DNA of 64,000 nt from positions 5,183,089 through 5,247,088 of the forward strand of contig CM026431.1 in assembly GCA_014871385.1 (NCBI GenBank). Reading direction: 5' to 3'. How positions within the stretch are numbered: position 1 is the first letter of the stretch; each line of letters starts with the position of its first letter. Below the pieces are notes generated by a model, which made no database searches, was not told the DNA's origin, and saw nothing but the letters and a program-made list of their open reading frames with translations. This document shows positions 9,729 to 21,769 of the stretch, one piece after another. The stretch is from Ceratodon purpureus (Eukaryota; Streptophyta; Bryopsida; Pseudoditrichales; Ditrichaceae). Position numbers and translations under genes: made by a program.

Positions 9729-11705
9729 TTCATGTACAACTTTTGTTCAACCTCAAAGTAAGAACAAGCTAATGAGCTGTAGCTCGTGGTGGTGTCCTAT
9801 GGCTGCCCTGATAGGCCCACGCTTCTCTAACGCTCGGGCCGCGGCATTATACAAATCAGGCCTGCTTGGCATAGGGGATGGTTCCTCACAGCCCTGGAAG
9901 CTAAGAAGAAATTCGGATTGTTGAGAATTTTGCTCTTCTACAGTAAAGTGAATGACCTTGATTGGGATCCCCTCAGCATTCAATGGACGAAGGGACTCAG
10001 TTTATGAATTTTACCGCTAAACTGGGATGGAAGTTGCTCTTTAAAACGACATATCGTTCCATCAGTTGTAAAAAAGAAATGGAATGGGACCCTTGTAGTG
10101 TCGTACAAACTCAAATGGCTTAATTCCTAGGATCCACAACGTGAAAAGAAGGAGGGGGTGTTGCTCTGGGTCATCTGGCACAAAGGAGTAGCCATTAATG
10201 CGTGGATGAGTAAAGGTCAGGTTTCGATTGATGAGTGTTGTGCGGTGTTTAGGACAGGAACGAGAGAAATGGTGATGCATTGTTTCTTGGATTGCACTTC
10301 ATCACAAAAGATATAAAGTAGTGCGCCCTCATTCTACATCTCATGTGCTCTTCTTCTCTAGAATTACCACGTACACTATCTGGAGCTACGAATCCCATAA
10401 CTTCTCTCTCTTTCAATCGGTCTCAAGCAACATGCATCATTATAGACATGGCAATACCCATGCAGCCTTGGGGCAATTTATCCCTGGCACCAGCAGTCTT
10501 ACCAGTACCGCGTTGAATCTTAGCGCAACACAGGTCTACACTAGATGCAACGCATACACCTGGTGCGCCCTAGGCACGCACTACCGAAAGGGCTCATGGT
10601 GCCTCAAGGGCACAAGGTGTCCTTGGGGTACGCAGCTCCCGTAGGCCACACAAGGCTGCAAGTGCACCAGCCCCTTGCACACCATCAGAACCTGACATAC
10701 ACCGTTGTTTGATCTTGAACTGGAAGCACAGTATTTTTGCACACCGGCTCCCTAGACGCTTTAAGGCCATTAGTCGTATTTGGCTACTCATGAGGGGAAC
10801 CGTTATGTGGATGATTTAGTGAGTAAGAAACGATGCCTTGTTCGAAGGAAAACCTTGGCACCCGCTGCTCGGAAAAAACTTGCTGCAAGCCAATAGATGG
10901 GTCTTATTGAATACGGCCATATTGCTTGGCAGAAGACTTGCCGGAATGTCGAGAAGGTCGGCAACGAGGAGAAACAAAGGCATATGCTGGAGCAATTCCC
11001 ATCTCTTTGGTGCTGTAAGGCAATTTTTGCTAGATGGAACAATGAACAACCTTGCTTGAATCTGGCTGGGCCCGGTCTTAGTAGATGTTGTAAGGAGTAG
11101 TCCTTTTCTTTTTGGTTTGGTCCCGTCCTCGTCGGCCCTGGCGGGGACGAGTTGTATTTGTGTCTCTTTCTTCCTGCAGCAAAGGGCTCCATTTCTCTTG
11201 TGTCAATTTTTATAAAAAAAAAAAGAAAAAAGGAGAAAGAAAAAAAAGGGGCTCTCTATATAATTGCTACAATATAAACTCAAGAAACATTTCACTCCCA
11301 AGGGCTAACAATTAAACAGGATGGACGGTAGTTTGATATTTCTTTCTGTGGAAGAGATCCTGCATAGTTTGTTTTGTTCTCTCGTTGAAAAAGTTTGTTG
11401 TTTTTTCTTTTTTGAAAGGGATCCTGCATAGTTTGTTTTTTCTTTCCTTGACAGAGATCCTGCATGGTGGGCTTGTATTGCAGAATCTGCCCTTCAAAAA
11501 CAGCATGCTAAATGATAAAATTGGTGGAATCAACGATCTACAAAGTCGATCTTTGCCAATCTCGTACAGACCGTTTGCAAGATTTGATCCTGGTTGGGGC
11601 CAATATTGGCAGCCACTGACAGCTACAGCCCACTACCTCTGACAATACTCACGTTTCAAAATTTTCATTTGTCCATTTGGTCCAAACAAAAAAAAATCCA
11701 ATAAC
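9729..11705. other. Spacer with no assignable gene
   Basis: Short open frames on the minus strand (9753-9983, 10062-10280, 10803-11192) show no motif I recognise and no convincing splicing to each other. An A-rich run at 11211-11250 on the plus strand could be a retroposed tail, but no reverse-transcriptase or endonuclease motif lies upstream. Bases 11350-11470 carry GATCCTGCAT three times, at about 11356, 11420 and 11456, each within a similar T-rich phrase. Confidence 0.4.
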
Positions 11706-11933
11706 TAAGGTAGGATGCTCTAATGTGGAGAATGACCAAAAATGGTTAAAATGTACTACATAAGCTCATTTTAGGGCGGAAAAGTAGACTCTTAGTGGAT
11801 CGGATATTTATTAGGTCACAATAAATAAGGGTTGTACTAGGCACCTACATTTCTGCCCTTAAATGAGCTACTGTATCACAATTCAGCCATTTCTAGACTC
11901 TAGTCATTCTCTATTTTAGAGCATCCTACCTTA
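11706..11933. mobile_element. 228-bp MITE with long inverted arms
   Basis: The left arm starts TAAGGTAGGATGCTCTAA and the right arm ends in the complement (TTTAGAGCATCCTACCTTA). Pairing continues inward through AGAATGAC/GTCATTCT and AGCTCATTTTAGGGC/GCCCTTAAATGAGCT, so the arms are about 90 bp. It has no coding capacity. The TAA/TTA ends suggest a Tourist-like (PIF/Harbinger) MITE, but the family is inferred. Confidence 0.75.
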
Positions 11934-14032
11934 ATATAAAAACTACTGCCTTGTAATAATTGTCAATTATTTGAACCATGTTCTCGTAAAAAGTACATAT
12001 TGCATCATGATCAAAAATTGGTACTACTATATATTCTAAAATAAAGTATACCACTTTTGAAATAAATAAAAAAACAAATCAAAATTGCATTGAATTGCAA
12101 AAAATGGGAAAATACAAACTGGAGCAAGTAACATATCCCATTTTTCACTAACGCACTATTGTTTGGCAGTACACTATTAATTTGCTGCAGGTCGCTTTGT
12201 ATCGGTATCTAGTTCATGCAGGCTCACCACCGCTTTTAAAGACTCGCTTCTAAGAAGGGACCAAATTGAGAAGATAGCAACAAAAGCAAACAAGAATGAA
12301 GGAGAATCATTGAAGATGGGCATGAATCCTGGCGCTGTTCACTCGCAGACGTCCTCTGGAGCTCATTCCAAACTCCAAATTCCAACTCTCCCAGTGACAA
12401 GGTGGAAAAAGGTCAGCAATAACTTACATGTTAGAATGCTCATAGAATGTGAAAAATACTTTCAGAATGTGATAGTGCTTTCACTTGGAATGTGAAAGTG
12501 GCAGCGGTGATGTTGTTTGCAGTCAGGTCGGATTTCCCAACCGACAAGAAATGGAATTTGCTACTTGCAAAGTTGCAGTGAAGTGTAGAGATGCGAGTTG
12601 CAGTGGTAGCCTCGTGGTAACGGTATACATGTGGAGGAATGCCAAGTGACCTTGAATTAATAGCCTCGTGCACACATGATAGTATGATCGAAGGGAGGCC
12701 CCAATTGCAATGGCTGTCGATCAACTTGTCAACATGATCGATGCATGTTTCATCATGTACTTCCAGTGGCACCCCTTCGGTACTGACCCTATGATTGCAT
12801 TGGACTGAAATAGTCCATTGCATGGGAATATTGGATTTAATTCCATTATGTACTGTGGTAAGTTAGAACGTCCTAAAATCACCAACTTAACCCATGATCG
12901 GCCATGACCATTTCTCATCAAAAATACTCAAAAATATGCCATTTCTCAAGCAAGAGTGAATGAACTGAAATTAAAGTTTTTTTTTTTTGTATATTTAAAA
13001 TTAGGATCTTACCTAAGACTTCTAAAAAATCATGCATAAAAAATTTCAAAAAATTTGACCGTATGGATTAAAACTTAAAAGAGTATTCATGAGGTTTGAA
13101 TAAAGAATTTTATTTTTTTTAGTTTTAAATCCTTCTTAACCACAATCAACATATTTTGACTTATGTCTATGTCCAATTATTACAATACGTAAGTTGAGGA
13201 TTTTATACCAATGAAATGTATATGATTTTAGTTACTTGTATACCAAATTTTAGAGGTAGAAAAAAAATGTAGCAATTTCAATAAAATTGAGAAAAAAACA
13301 TAGGTTCATTTTATTGTTTGTACTCATTTTTTTATTTAAAAAATCCATTTTTGTTAGAATATATCCAGGAAAATAAATAAATTATATTTGTATTTAAAGT
13401 AGGAAAATAATAGGAACTCGTTCAAAAGAAAAAATCTCTTATCTTCTATGGAATGAAGACGTTTTTTACATCTAGACCCAAATGGCAAAAATGTGATAAA
13501 ACTTGAATTCCTTGTAGAATAAAGGTTTTCCAAAATAAAATATTCCATTTTATTTTTATTTTTATTTTTATAATCTATTCAAAAATCATATTAGTTACTT
13601 CTCTAGAAAATTCTATAGGTAGTTGAAACTTGAAGGGTGTATCAAAAAAATTGAAGTAACGCAAGGATAGAGTAAACTGCTTCAAGCACCATAAATATAT
13701 TTTTCAGATGTTTAGTGTTAAAAAAAATTATGTACCCGCGAAGCTCTTGCAATTCTTTGGATATAAAAAATCTAGATAAACACATTCAAAATTGACATTG
13801 TTGGACCTACCCCAAATATCAAAACGTCCATTCTATGACTATTGACTATTATGATTAAATTGTTGTGGATGTTTTTGGAGCACTTATATATAAGAACTAT
13901 TTTCCATTTAGAAAGATGACTTTTTAAAAAGACTACAAAAATTTTCTTTGTTTATTTCTCAATGGTACAATTTATGTAAAACCTTCAAATTTTGTTTATT
14001 TATAAGAAACATTGGCTATAAATTCATTGGTG
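11934..14032. other. AT-rich spacer, no gene recognised
   Basis: A minus-strand open frame at 12440-12823 (127 codons) has no recognisable motif or splice context. From about 12980 to 14030 the DNA is strongly AT-rich with homopolymer runs and no open frame of interest. It forms the target region of the large transposon. Confidence 0.45.
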
Positions 14033-14041
14033 GTCAATCAT
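14033..14041. repeat. Target-site duplication, left
   Basis: GTCAATCAT directly abuts the left terminus of the large element and is repeated exactly at 35696-35704 beside the right terminus. Nine bases is the duplication length typical of Mutator-like elements. Confidence 0.9.
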
Positions 14042-14070
14042 GCGTCGCGTTAATCACCCCCCTACAAACT
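14042..14070 (+). repeat. Left terminal inverted repeat
   Basis: Begins GCGTCGCGTTAATCACCC and continues CCCTACAAACT. The complement at the right end begins GCGTCACGTTAACAACCC. A GC-rich subterminal zone follows on both sides. Confidence 0.85.
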
Positions 14071-14728
14071 TCTATTTGAGGGCGCCGCCGCTGCCCGTGC
14101 CTTGCTGCCCGATGACGGGCCCCGCTTCTCCAAAAAGGGCCCGGGGTGACAGGCTGGGTCGAGGAGGGTTGACCCGGAGAACCTGCTGGCTGTCAGGCCG
14201 GGTCTCTTTTTGAACCCGATATTGAAATGATGGGTCCTGGGTTCAAGGTGGATGATTTTATTTGGCAAGTGCTATGGATGATTTTCTTTTTGCACTACCC
14301 AACAATAGAGAATAATCTAAGCGGATCCTTTTAACCCTCTACAGTGCGACTGTACCTGTAGTGTCACTGTAGCTGTAGTGTCAAGGGTCTAGTCAGTAGG
14401 AATGCTCTGTGCGCCTAGATTTGTGACAACCAGGTCCGTTTTTGGATACTACGTAACACTTTGTACTTCAAATGGTATTGGATATGTAGTGTAAGGAAAA
14501 ATATATAATGCCGAGAATTTCGGATCTTGGAATTTTGAATTCTCGCACTACATCTCCCTTAAAAGGGGATATATTGGTGCTGATGGACCACAAGTTCGAC
14601 CGTCTTCTATATTTCAGAAATCTTGAGATTTGTTTGAAGTGTAGAGTTTTTTCGTGGGTGACTGTTGTACTTTGTATAGGAGTGGTTGTTAGTTTTCTTG
14701 AGTTATCTAGTTGAAATACAAGGGTGAT

Positions 14729-16437
14729 ATGGCAGGTGAGGGGTCTTCAACGATTGAGTTTAGCCGTACTTGTTCTAGCGAGGATGATACACTGTGTGAT
14801 TACAACTCTATTCCGGAGAATAGAGAGTGCATGGAATCTGCTCTAGAGCTACACCAATTACAGAGGGTAGAAGGTCTAGCAGGCTTCTCCGATTACAACG
14901 AAGTGAACGTCCTAGTGAGCGCTTTACCAGATCATATGCTGAACTGTGTTGAGGTCAAGGACGAGATTGAGTGTCCTGTGGTCCTTGCTGTAAGGGAACA
15001 GAGTCCTCACGAAACCCTCTCATTTGAAGAAGTTACTAGGACAAGAGATTGTCCCCTAGTCTCAGTGGTTTTGCCAACCGGAGTTGATCAACACTCCGCA
15101 TTGATGATGGAGAGAGCGTTATCGAATGTTTCAATCAGTAAAGATATGTTTGTCCAAGCGAAGGACCTCTGCAACATAGCAAACAATCGTGCATATGAGT
15201 CTTGGATGAAGCAGAAGGAGACTGCTAGCATTAGGCTCTGGAAGGATAAGAACATTGGAGACGTTTTCTTTTATCAAGAACTTAGTCTGCTGGATATCAA
15301 TAAGAAAGAACAAGACGACGCTCCCTTCACACTTGGAGTTCAGACATCCTGGCAGAAGGCTATGCTTGTAAGATTTGGCCATGGAAGTGCTATTTCGGTG
15401 GACGCCACGTTCGGTACAAGTCACACCCGGGTGAGTGAAGTCTCCCATAACCTGAGCTGTAGTAATTTTGTAGGTGTAGTGCAATAGGTTTAGGGATTTT
15501 TATTTTGGCATGTCCCAACACCTTGATCCAAAACCAACTCATGTGAGTATACTTTGATGCAGTATCTATTGTACACCGTTTTGGTGTTTGACGAATGGCG
15601 GAATGTTATTCCGGTTGCTTATATCATTGTCTCTAGATCGAGCAAGATTGCTTTGAAATCCGTGCTACAGGCACTAAAGGACAAAGCCATATCTGTCAAG
15701 CCTGATTGGGAGCCATCTTCGATAATTGTGGACAATGCTCGAGCTGGATTGAATGTCATAGGGTAAGCTTATACATTGACTTTATTTTCTTTTGAATTTA
15801 GTTTAGGATAATTATTAATGATCACGTGTAGTGCACCTTTCTCACAACTACAATGCACTACAGGGAGTTGTGGCCGACGTCAAGGATCCTAATCTGTTTC
15901 AGGCATGTGGAGAAGGCATGGGCCAAAAATGCGGCAAATACAATACGTCGGATCGAAGACAGGACCGATATCCTGAAGGGTGTTGAAGACGTTCTGCACG
16001 GTGTAGGGTATGTTGTAGGAACTGATCCAGTGGCATGGGCTAACGAGGAGCTTGACAAGATTAAGGACGCACAGACTTCGGGAGCTAAGTTCATGGAATA
16101 TATTGATAAGTACTGGAGAAAGGACATTGGGAAGTGGAGTGCTGCAAATCAGGACTACCCTCATGCTGGCCAAAACATGAATGCTAGTATTCATTCATTC
16201 CAAGCTAGTTTGAAAAGGATTTTGATGTTGAGGAAGCAAAATGTCGCAGGACAGCGGTTGGATTGGTTAGCTGATGATCTCAAGAACAAGGTCACGGGAC
16301 AGTACTGGTATGCTAGAGCCCTAAAGGAGTATGGTTTATATCGTAATATCAAGCAAGAGTTTATGAATGGTAATCCTCAAGAAGGGGCTTATTTCGATGG
16401 GGATTTAGTTTCTCTACTGAAAAAATCCGTATTGTAG
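14729..16437 (+). CDS. Shortened MULE transposase paralogue, likely catalytically dead
   Basis: Three exons (14729-15430, 15563-15762, 15864-16437) splice into an open 491-aa frame. The start MAGEGSSTIEFS matches the start of the full paralogue at 17274, but about 650 residues that follow there are missing, including the GCM1-type zinc finger. The DDE core is recognisable: ISVDATFGTSHTR, VFDEWRN, IIVDNA and ICFRHVEKAW. At the position of the catalytic Glu the paralogue has GIESFHANLKR while this copy has SIHSFQASLKR. The frame then ends about 55 residues later, without the SWIM finger. Upstream DNA (14500-14728) also resembles that of the full gene, so promoter and gene were duplicated together. 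The frame stays open despite these losses, which would fit a retained regulator or dominant inhibitor; that is inference. Confidence 0.75.
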
Positions 16438-17273
16438 AAAATTTGTGTAGCACATGTAGTACATGAATTTAGTGAACACTACATAACAATGGCAGATGAA
16501 CACAATGATATTGAATTCTGACATGTTGTAATAAAAAAAAGCATTTGAGAACTATATATGGTGTGTACTTCCAGTCCCCTCCTTTCCAAAAAACGGGACA
16601 ATATGATAACAAAGCTCTTGATTTTCTACACATATGACCACCCCTTGCGTTGCTTACAGCAACAGAAGTGAGTGCATGCTGACCCATCTGAACATGTCTT
16701 CAATGTCGGTGAACCCTCCAACACACCAGCTATCAACACCTAGCCTTACTTAAAGACTCATGTACCTTTCGACCTCCACATGAACTCTGTGTTTGCCACA
16801 AGTACATCAAACTCAAAATATACATAGTGTGACAATACAGATGTGATGTTCTACGTACTGTTATAAATGCAAACTAAGGCCATCCTTACCTTTCTGCATT
16901 TTAACCCCACTTCTTACTACCAAAACCATGTAGTGCAAAGAAATGAACTACGAACTACAAGATCAAGACCTACGGACTGTTATGATGTACTATACAACAA
17001 CTTGTCCTACACTCCATTGTGGATGAGTAGTGCAATTACACATCCGTCTTGCCTGAAATTATGGATTTGGAAATTTTGAAATTGGCACTACAGCTTCCTT
17101 GTAGTGGAGGATAAATTGTTGGCTTCGGCCACTTATTCTATGGTCCTCCATATTTGTTATATGTTGAGGTTTGTATGCACGGTAGAGATTTGTTGGTATC
17201 GAGTGTTATAGTTCCTAGAGAACAGGTTGCTAGTTTCTTTGTTCCTTGATATGGTAGAGAATTTGGAGTGACT
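16438..17273. other. Spacer between the two transposase genes
   Basis: No open frame of interest. It carries several copies of the TGTAGTGCA-type word (for example near 16930, 17028 and 17084) and, from about 17060 to 17273, sequence related to the upstream region of the first transposase gene (TTGGAAATTTTGAA followed by CACTACA). It probably contains the promoter of the full transposase gene. Confidence 0.5.
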
Positions 17274-20200
17274 ATGGCGACAGATGGGTCCTCTGTGGTT
17301 GAGATTAGCAGTACCTGCACTGCTGAGGGTGACACATGTTCTGGTTCCCCTTATGAGAGAAACAAGGATTGCTTCATATCTTCTGTGATGCGTCGCCAGG
17401 TTCCTGATATCATTGATCTCACAAGTCCTTCCGACTATGAGAGGAAGAGTGCGCTTGGTAGAATTGCATCGAGTACGCATGACGGGAGGTCATTGCTAGC
17501 CCACAAGGTGAACTATGTCGATCTTGAGGATGACAGTTGGTGTGATTTGCTCCTGGGTCGAAGGTCGCCGAGTCCTCAGAAAAGAACGTCTCATGTTGAT
17601 ATAAGCAGTGAGAGTCATCCACCTCGAGTAGTTCTGCCACCTCGTTTCGGTCATCACTCCCCTGAGGACGTGCCACACGGTTGTAGTATGACAAGCGCCT
17701 CCGAGGCATCACTACATGGCGCCATGTATCATCTTGAGCAACATCGTACAAGTGACTCAGTCCGAACTACGAGCTCTCTTGCTTCCACGGGGTCGGAGGA
17801 TGGGAGTGTGGACTTAGCTGCAGATATGTCGTCGTGTTCTACAGAACTGTCCCTAGCAGGTTCAGCTATGTCTACGTCTCTGTCCATGAGATCTCAGCGT
17901 CCTGCAAAGCCAAGTCCAAAACCACAATATGTTGATTTTGTCTCTAGCTATTGTACATCAAGTTCATCTGTCTCTGAAAAAGAGAATTTAGAGGATTCCA
18001 GAGGTAGTCAGTACGAAGTTTCCTCGACTTCAAATCCTTCCTTCAATCTGACATGGCATGTTGTTGACGAGGGTTTAGATTCAAATTGTAAGGACAGCCA
18101 CAAGCAATTTACAAACGTGAGTAGCGATAGGAATGTCAAGTTTGCTGCGGGGAACACTGTCCCTAAGGGAAAGGCTAACAGCGGTAGAGATGATAAACCA
18201 ACAACCAAAGTGCCGTTGAAGAAGGAAAATCCGAAGGACAGCAAGCCCATGCGGCATATCTTGTCAGAGGATTGGGAGGAGGATGACCCACCATACCAAG
18301 GGCCAGAGCGAGAGGAAGAGCTAGTTAGAAGGCTTCGAGAGATGAAGCAAACTCCTCCACCTGGTCCATTCTGTAGGGAGGATCTCACTTGGGAACCTAT
18401 TCGAACCCAAAGCGGAGGCCGTTATTACATACACGAGGTCGCAGTCATCCCTTGGAAGAAACTTTCAGACTTCAGGGAGGGCGAGGGACAGGACAAATTG
18501 TATCCTTGTTGCTTCAACAAGGAGACACTCTACAAGAATAAGCCTGGGAGCTTGGTACTACCAAGGGCTAACAGTGCTGCCAAAGTTATTAAGTAAGTTC
18601 CTTCTCGTCCTTAATCTGCTCGTTTGTTATTTTCTATTGTAGTGTATCATTATATATACTATGTAGACAATACATGATTTAGGGTACCAGGTGTAGTGCA
18701 TTTATTGTATTCATTCAACTCAGGATACGCTATGTCCTTTCCATGTAGTGCATATAGATTTATCGGTATGGTATTTGATTGAACTTGAGCAGGTTCAGCT
18801 GTAATTTTGGACCTGAAGACAATTCACATATCTACATTAAGGACCTGAAGGGTCTTCTTCAAGCAGAACAGCAAAGGAGGAAGAGAAGGGTCACTACTGC
18901 AGTAGAGAAGAAGCGCAAAGGGAAGAAGGTTATCCCGGATTTCAATGTAATGTGTACTGATAGAAGTACAGGGCAGAAGAAGCCACGCATAGGTCAAAAG
19001 GCTGCTGGCATGTCCAGGAAGCGAGGATGCCAACGGCATTTCCTGGCAAAGCAGAACTACATGGACACTACGTTGTGCCAATTAGTGTACAAGGTTACTA
19101 AGCACGTAAATGTGCATGGTGAATTGTGCCACGGTGTGACGGTGGCTGGATTCAAGCACTCCATGGGGACTTCATTGTCGGAGAATATGAAGAACAAGCT
19201 TGGCAGTATGTTAGACATGGGATTGACTTCTACACAGGTTATGATCCAACACAAGGCATGGGTGATGGAGATGGCACTGACAAACGCCCCAGTGAGCAGA
19301 GATATGTTTGTCCAGGCGCACGACGTCCGGAACATAGCAAACAAGCGTGCACAAGAGACTTGGATGAAGCACAAGAAGGAAACCGTTAGTATCAGGCTTT
19401 GGAAGGACGAGAACATCAAGGAGGTATTCTTCTACCAAGAACACGGTCTATTGGATGTAAACAAGAAGGAACAGGAGGATTCCCCATTCACACTCGGATT
19501 TCAGACAGTTTGGCAGAGGACTATGCTTGTGAAATTTGGCCATCAAAGTGCTATTTCCATTGATACCACGTTTGGTACAAGTCACTCCCGGGTAAGCATT
19601 GTTTGACATTACTTGAGTACTGAAAAATGTTAGTTGATATGCATGTAGTGCAAGTAGGCTCAGTGAGTACTCAATGTGACTTAGACCTAAACCGTGGTCT
19701 GATAACAAGCTTTGTGAGCGTTTTGACTTGATGCAGTATCCATTGTATACCGTTATGGTGTTTGACGAGTGGCGGAATGGAATACCAGTTGCTTATTTCA
19801 TTATTTCGAGTTCCACCGAAAACGCATTGAAACCAGTGCTACAGGCGCTGAAGGAAACAGCTTTAGCTGTCAAACCTGATTGGGAGCCCTCGTCAGTGAT
19901 TGTGGACAATGCTCAAGCCGAGTTGAACGTCCTAGAGTAAGTGGAATTAAATTTCTTTTCAATTCAATTAGCATAAGAGGATTTGTACTTATTCAAGCAT
20001 CAATTGTACTTTATGACTCTTACAGCCATGTTGCACTACAGGGAGTTATGGCCGAGGTCCAAGATCCTACTCTGTTTCTGGCATGTTAAGAAGGCATGGG
20101 CAGAAAATGCGAAGAGCAAGATAAGTCGAATAGAGGATAGGGCGACTATGTTGAAGGATGTTGGTGACGTATTATATGGCAAGGGGTATGTTGTCGGAAC

Positions 20201-21371
20201 AGATCCTGTGGCATGGGCTAACAAAGAGCTCGACAAGATAAAGGAGAAACGCCCTTGGGGTGCCAAGTTCATGAAGTACATCGACAAGCACTGGAGAAAG
20301 AAGATTGGGATGTGGTGTGCAGGAAACCGGAATGTCCCTCACGCTGGACAGAACACAAATGCCGGAATTGAGTCTTTTCATGCTAATCTGAAGAGAATTC
20401 TCTTGTTGGAGAAGCAAAGATTTGCTGGGCGCCGGTTGGATTGGTTAGCAGATGATCTGAAGAATAAGGTCACGGGACACTACTGGTATGCGAGAGCCTT
20501 GAAAGAGTTCGGATTCATTCGCAATTTCTCACAGGAGTTTCTCATTGCCAATGCAATCCTCCTTGCATATGGGATCCCCGACTCGTATGTTTACTTGAAT
20601 CCGGAGGGGGAGGATATTGCGCTGGTAGTTTCCGTTGCTAATTATCCCAAAGTTTGGACAGTATACGGAACCGACACTGAGTGGGCACAATGTGACTGTT
20701 TTATTGGTCAACAGAACACTATGTGCAAGCATGTTATGAAGGTTTTTCTTATGAAGCATCCTGATATTGATGAAGGACTGATTCTTAGGGAAGCCGGGAC
20801 AAGGTGTGGGATAGAGAGGACGATTCCGATGGTGGACGCGTTTGGATCGAAAAGGGACGACTTTGAGGGTGCCGAGGAGGACTTCTCTGGCCTCCCTAAG
20901 GATGAAAAGTACAAGGATGCATGTGTGCCAGATAGAGGCTGCACAGGGAAGCCTGAGAACAACGCAGGACTTGGAACAGAGTCCAATCCGATTGTTCTAC
21001 GGGATGTATCTCATCCACAGGAGTACAACTCTAAAGATATTATGGAGAAATGCTTTGGTACTGAAGAAAATCCCATTGACCTTAACCCCGTTCCCCTGCC
21101 ACAGAATCAAAAAACTAAAGAAGACAGCCCCGTGGAGTTGATAAAGGATCTCCTTGGCACAGCAGGTAAGCACACTGAGATTGGCCACCACCTGGTTGCT
21201 GATTTGAAGAAGATACGTGGGAAGTACAGGAAGATGATAGCACGTGGAATTGCATGCAACGAGCTGAAGGACACTACCCCGAAATTTCCCTTGCGGGAAG
21301 GTGATTGGTCATTGAAAAGGAAACTAGGTAGACTAGAAGTACCTAGGGCCGGTAAGCGTTGCAAAAGTTAG
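17274..21371 (+). CDS. Full-length MULE transposase (GCM1-type zinc finger, DDE core, SWIM)
   Basis: Exons 17274-18592, 18793-19591, 19737-19936 and 20042-21371 join in phase to 1215 aa. A long Ser-rich N-terminal region (about residues 1-430) is followed by a WRKY/GCM1-like zinc-binding stretch (KRGCQRHF, CQLVYKVTKHVN, GELCHG), the DDE core (DTTFGTSHSR; VFDEWRNGIPVAY; VIVDNA; LCFWHVKKAW; NAGIESFHANLKR, whose Glu is the likely third catalytic residue), and a SWIM finger CDCFIGQQNTMCKH. A basic C-terminal tail follows. The protein would bind the element ends and cut and paste it. An ATG six bases upstream (17268) is also possible. DNA identity to the shortened paralogue in the core is roughly three quarters by eye, so the duplication is old. 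Confidence 0.85.
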
Positions 21372-21769
21372 AAGGTAGACCTCAATGACTATAAGCTAGA
21401 CTCGTGTAGTGCAATACAATGTAGTGCGAATGATATATTATACTATATAAAACTACATGGACTTCACTATGACCGAGACATTCAGTCGAGTGAAGCACTA
21501 TTCTGGTCTTCCATGCTCAGACGGTCACATGTTTAATTTCAATAGATTAGTTATGTAATCCATGTTCTCAAAATAAGATTGTGACGGTAATGTATTACGT
21601 GTAGTGCATATATAAGTGTATTTGGCGAAGAAACCATGACATGTAGTGGTGCTTTTTAATTAGGCGATGGGTAACGCTGGCGCACGATCACGATGAATTT
21701 GAATTCTGTCGCAGTCCACATAGGAACTACATATTTAAGCTATATATATATATATATATTTATCCGTAC
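21372..21769. other. Tail-to-tail spacer with TA microsatellite
   Basis: About 400 bp between the stop of the full transposase (plus) and the stop of the first ULP gene (minus). It contains four TGTAGTGC/TGTAGTGG words (about 21405, 21420, 21600, 21643) and a (TA)n run at 21741-21759. It should hold the poly(A) signals of both genes. Confidence 0.6.

Noticed and set aside
10803-11250. Possible LINE 3' end with an A-rich tail
   Set aside because: No reverse-transcriptase, endonuclease or RNase H motif and no target duplication; the A-rich run alone is weak.
12440-12823. 127-codon minus-strand frame
   Set aside because: No recognisable domain or start context; lies in repeat-rich spacer.
14062-14268. 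Short frame in the left subterminal zone of the transposon
   Set aside because: GC-rich terminal DNA gives long chance frames; no homology noticed.
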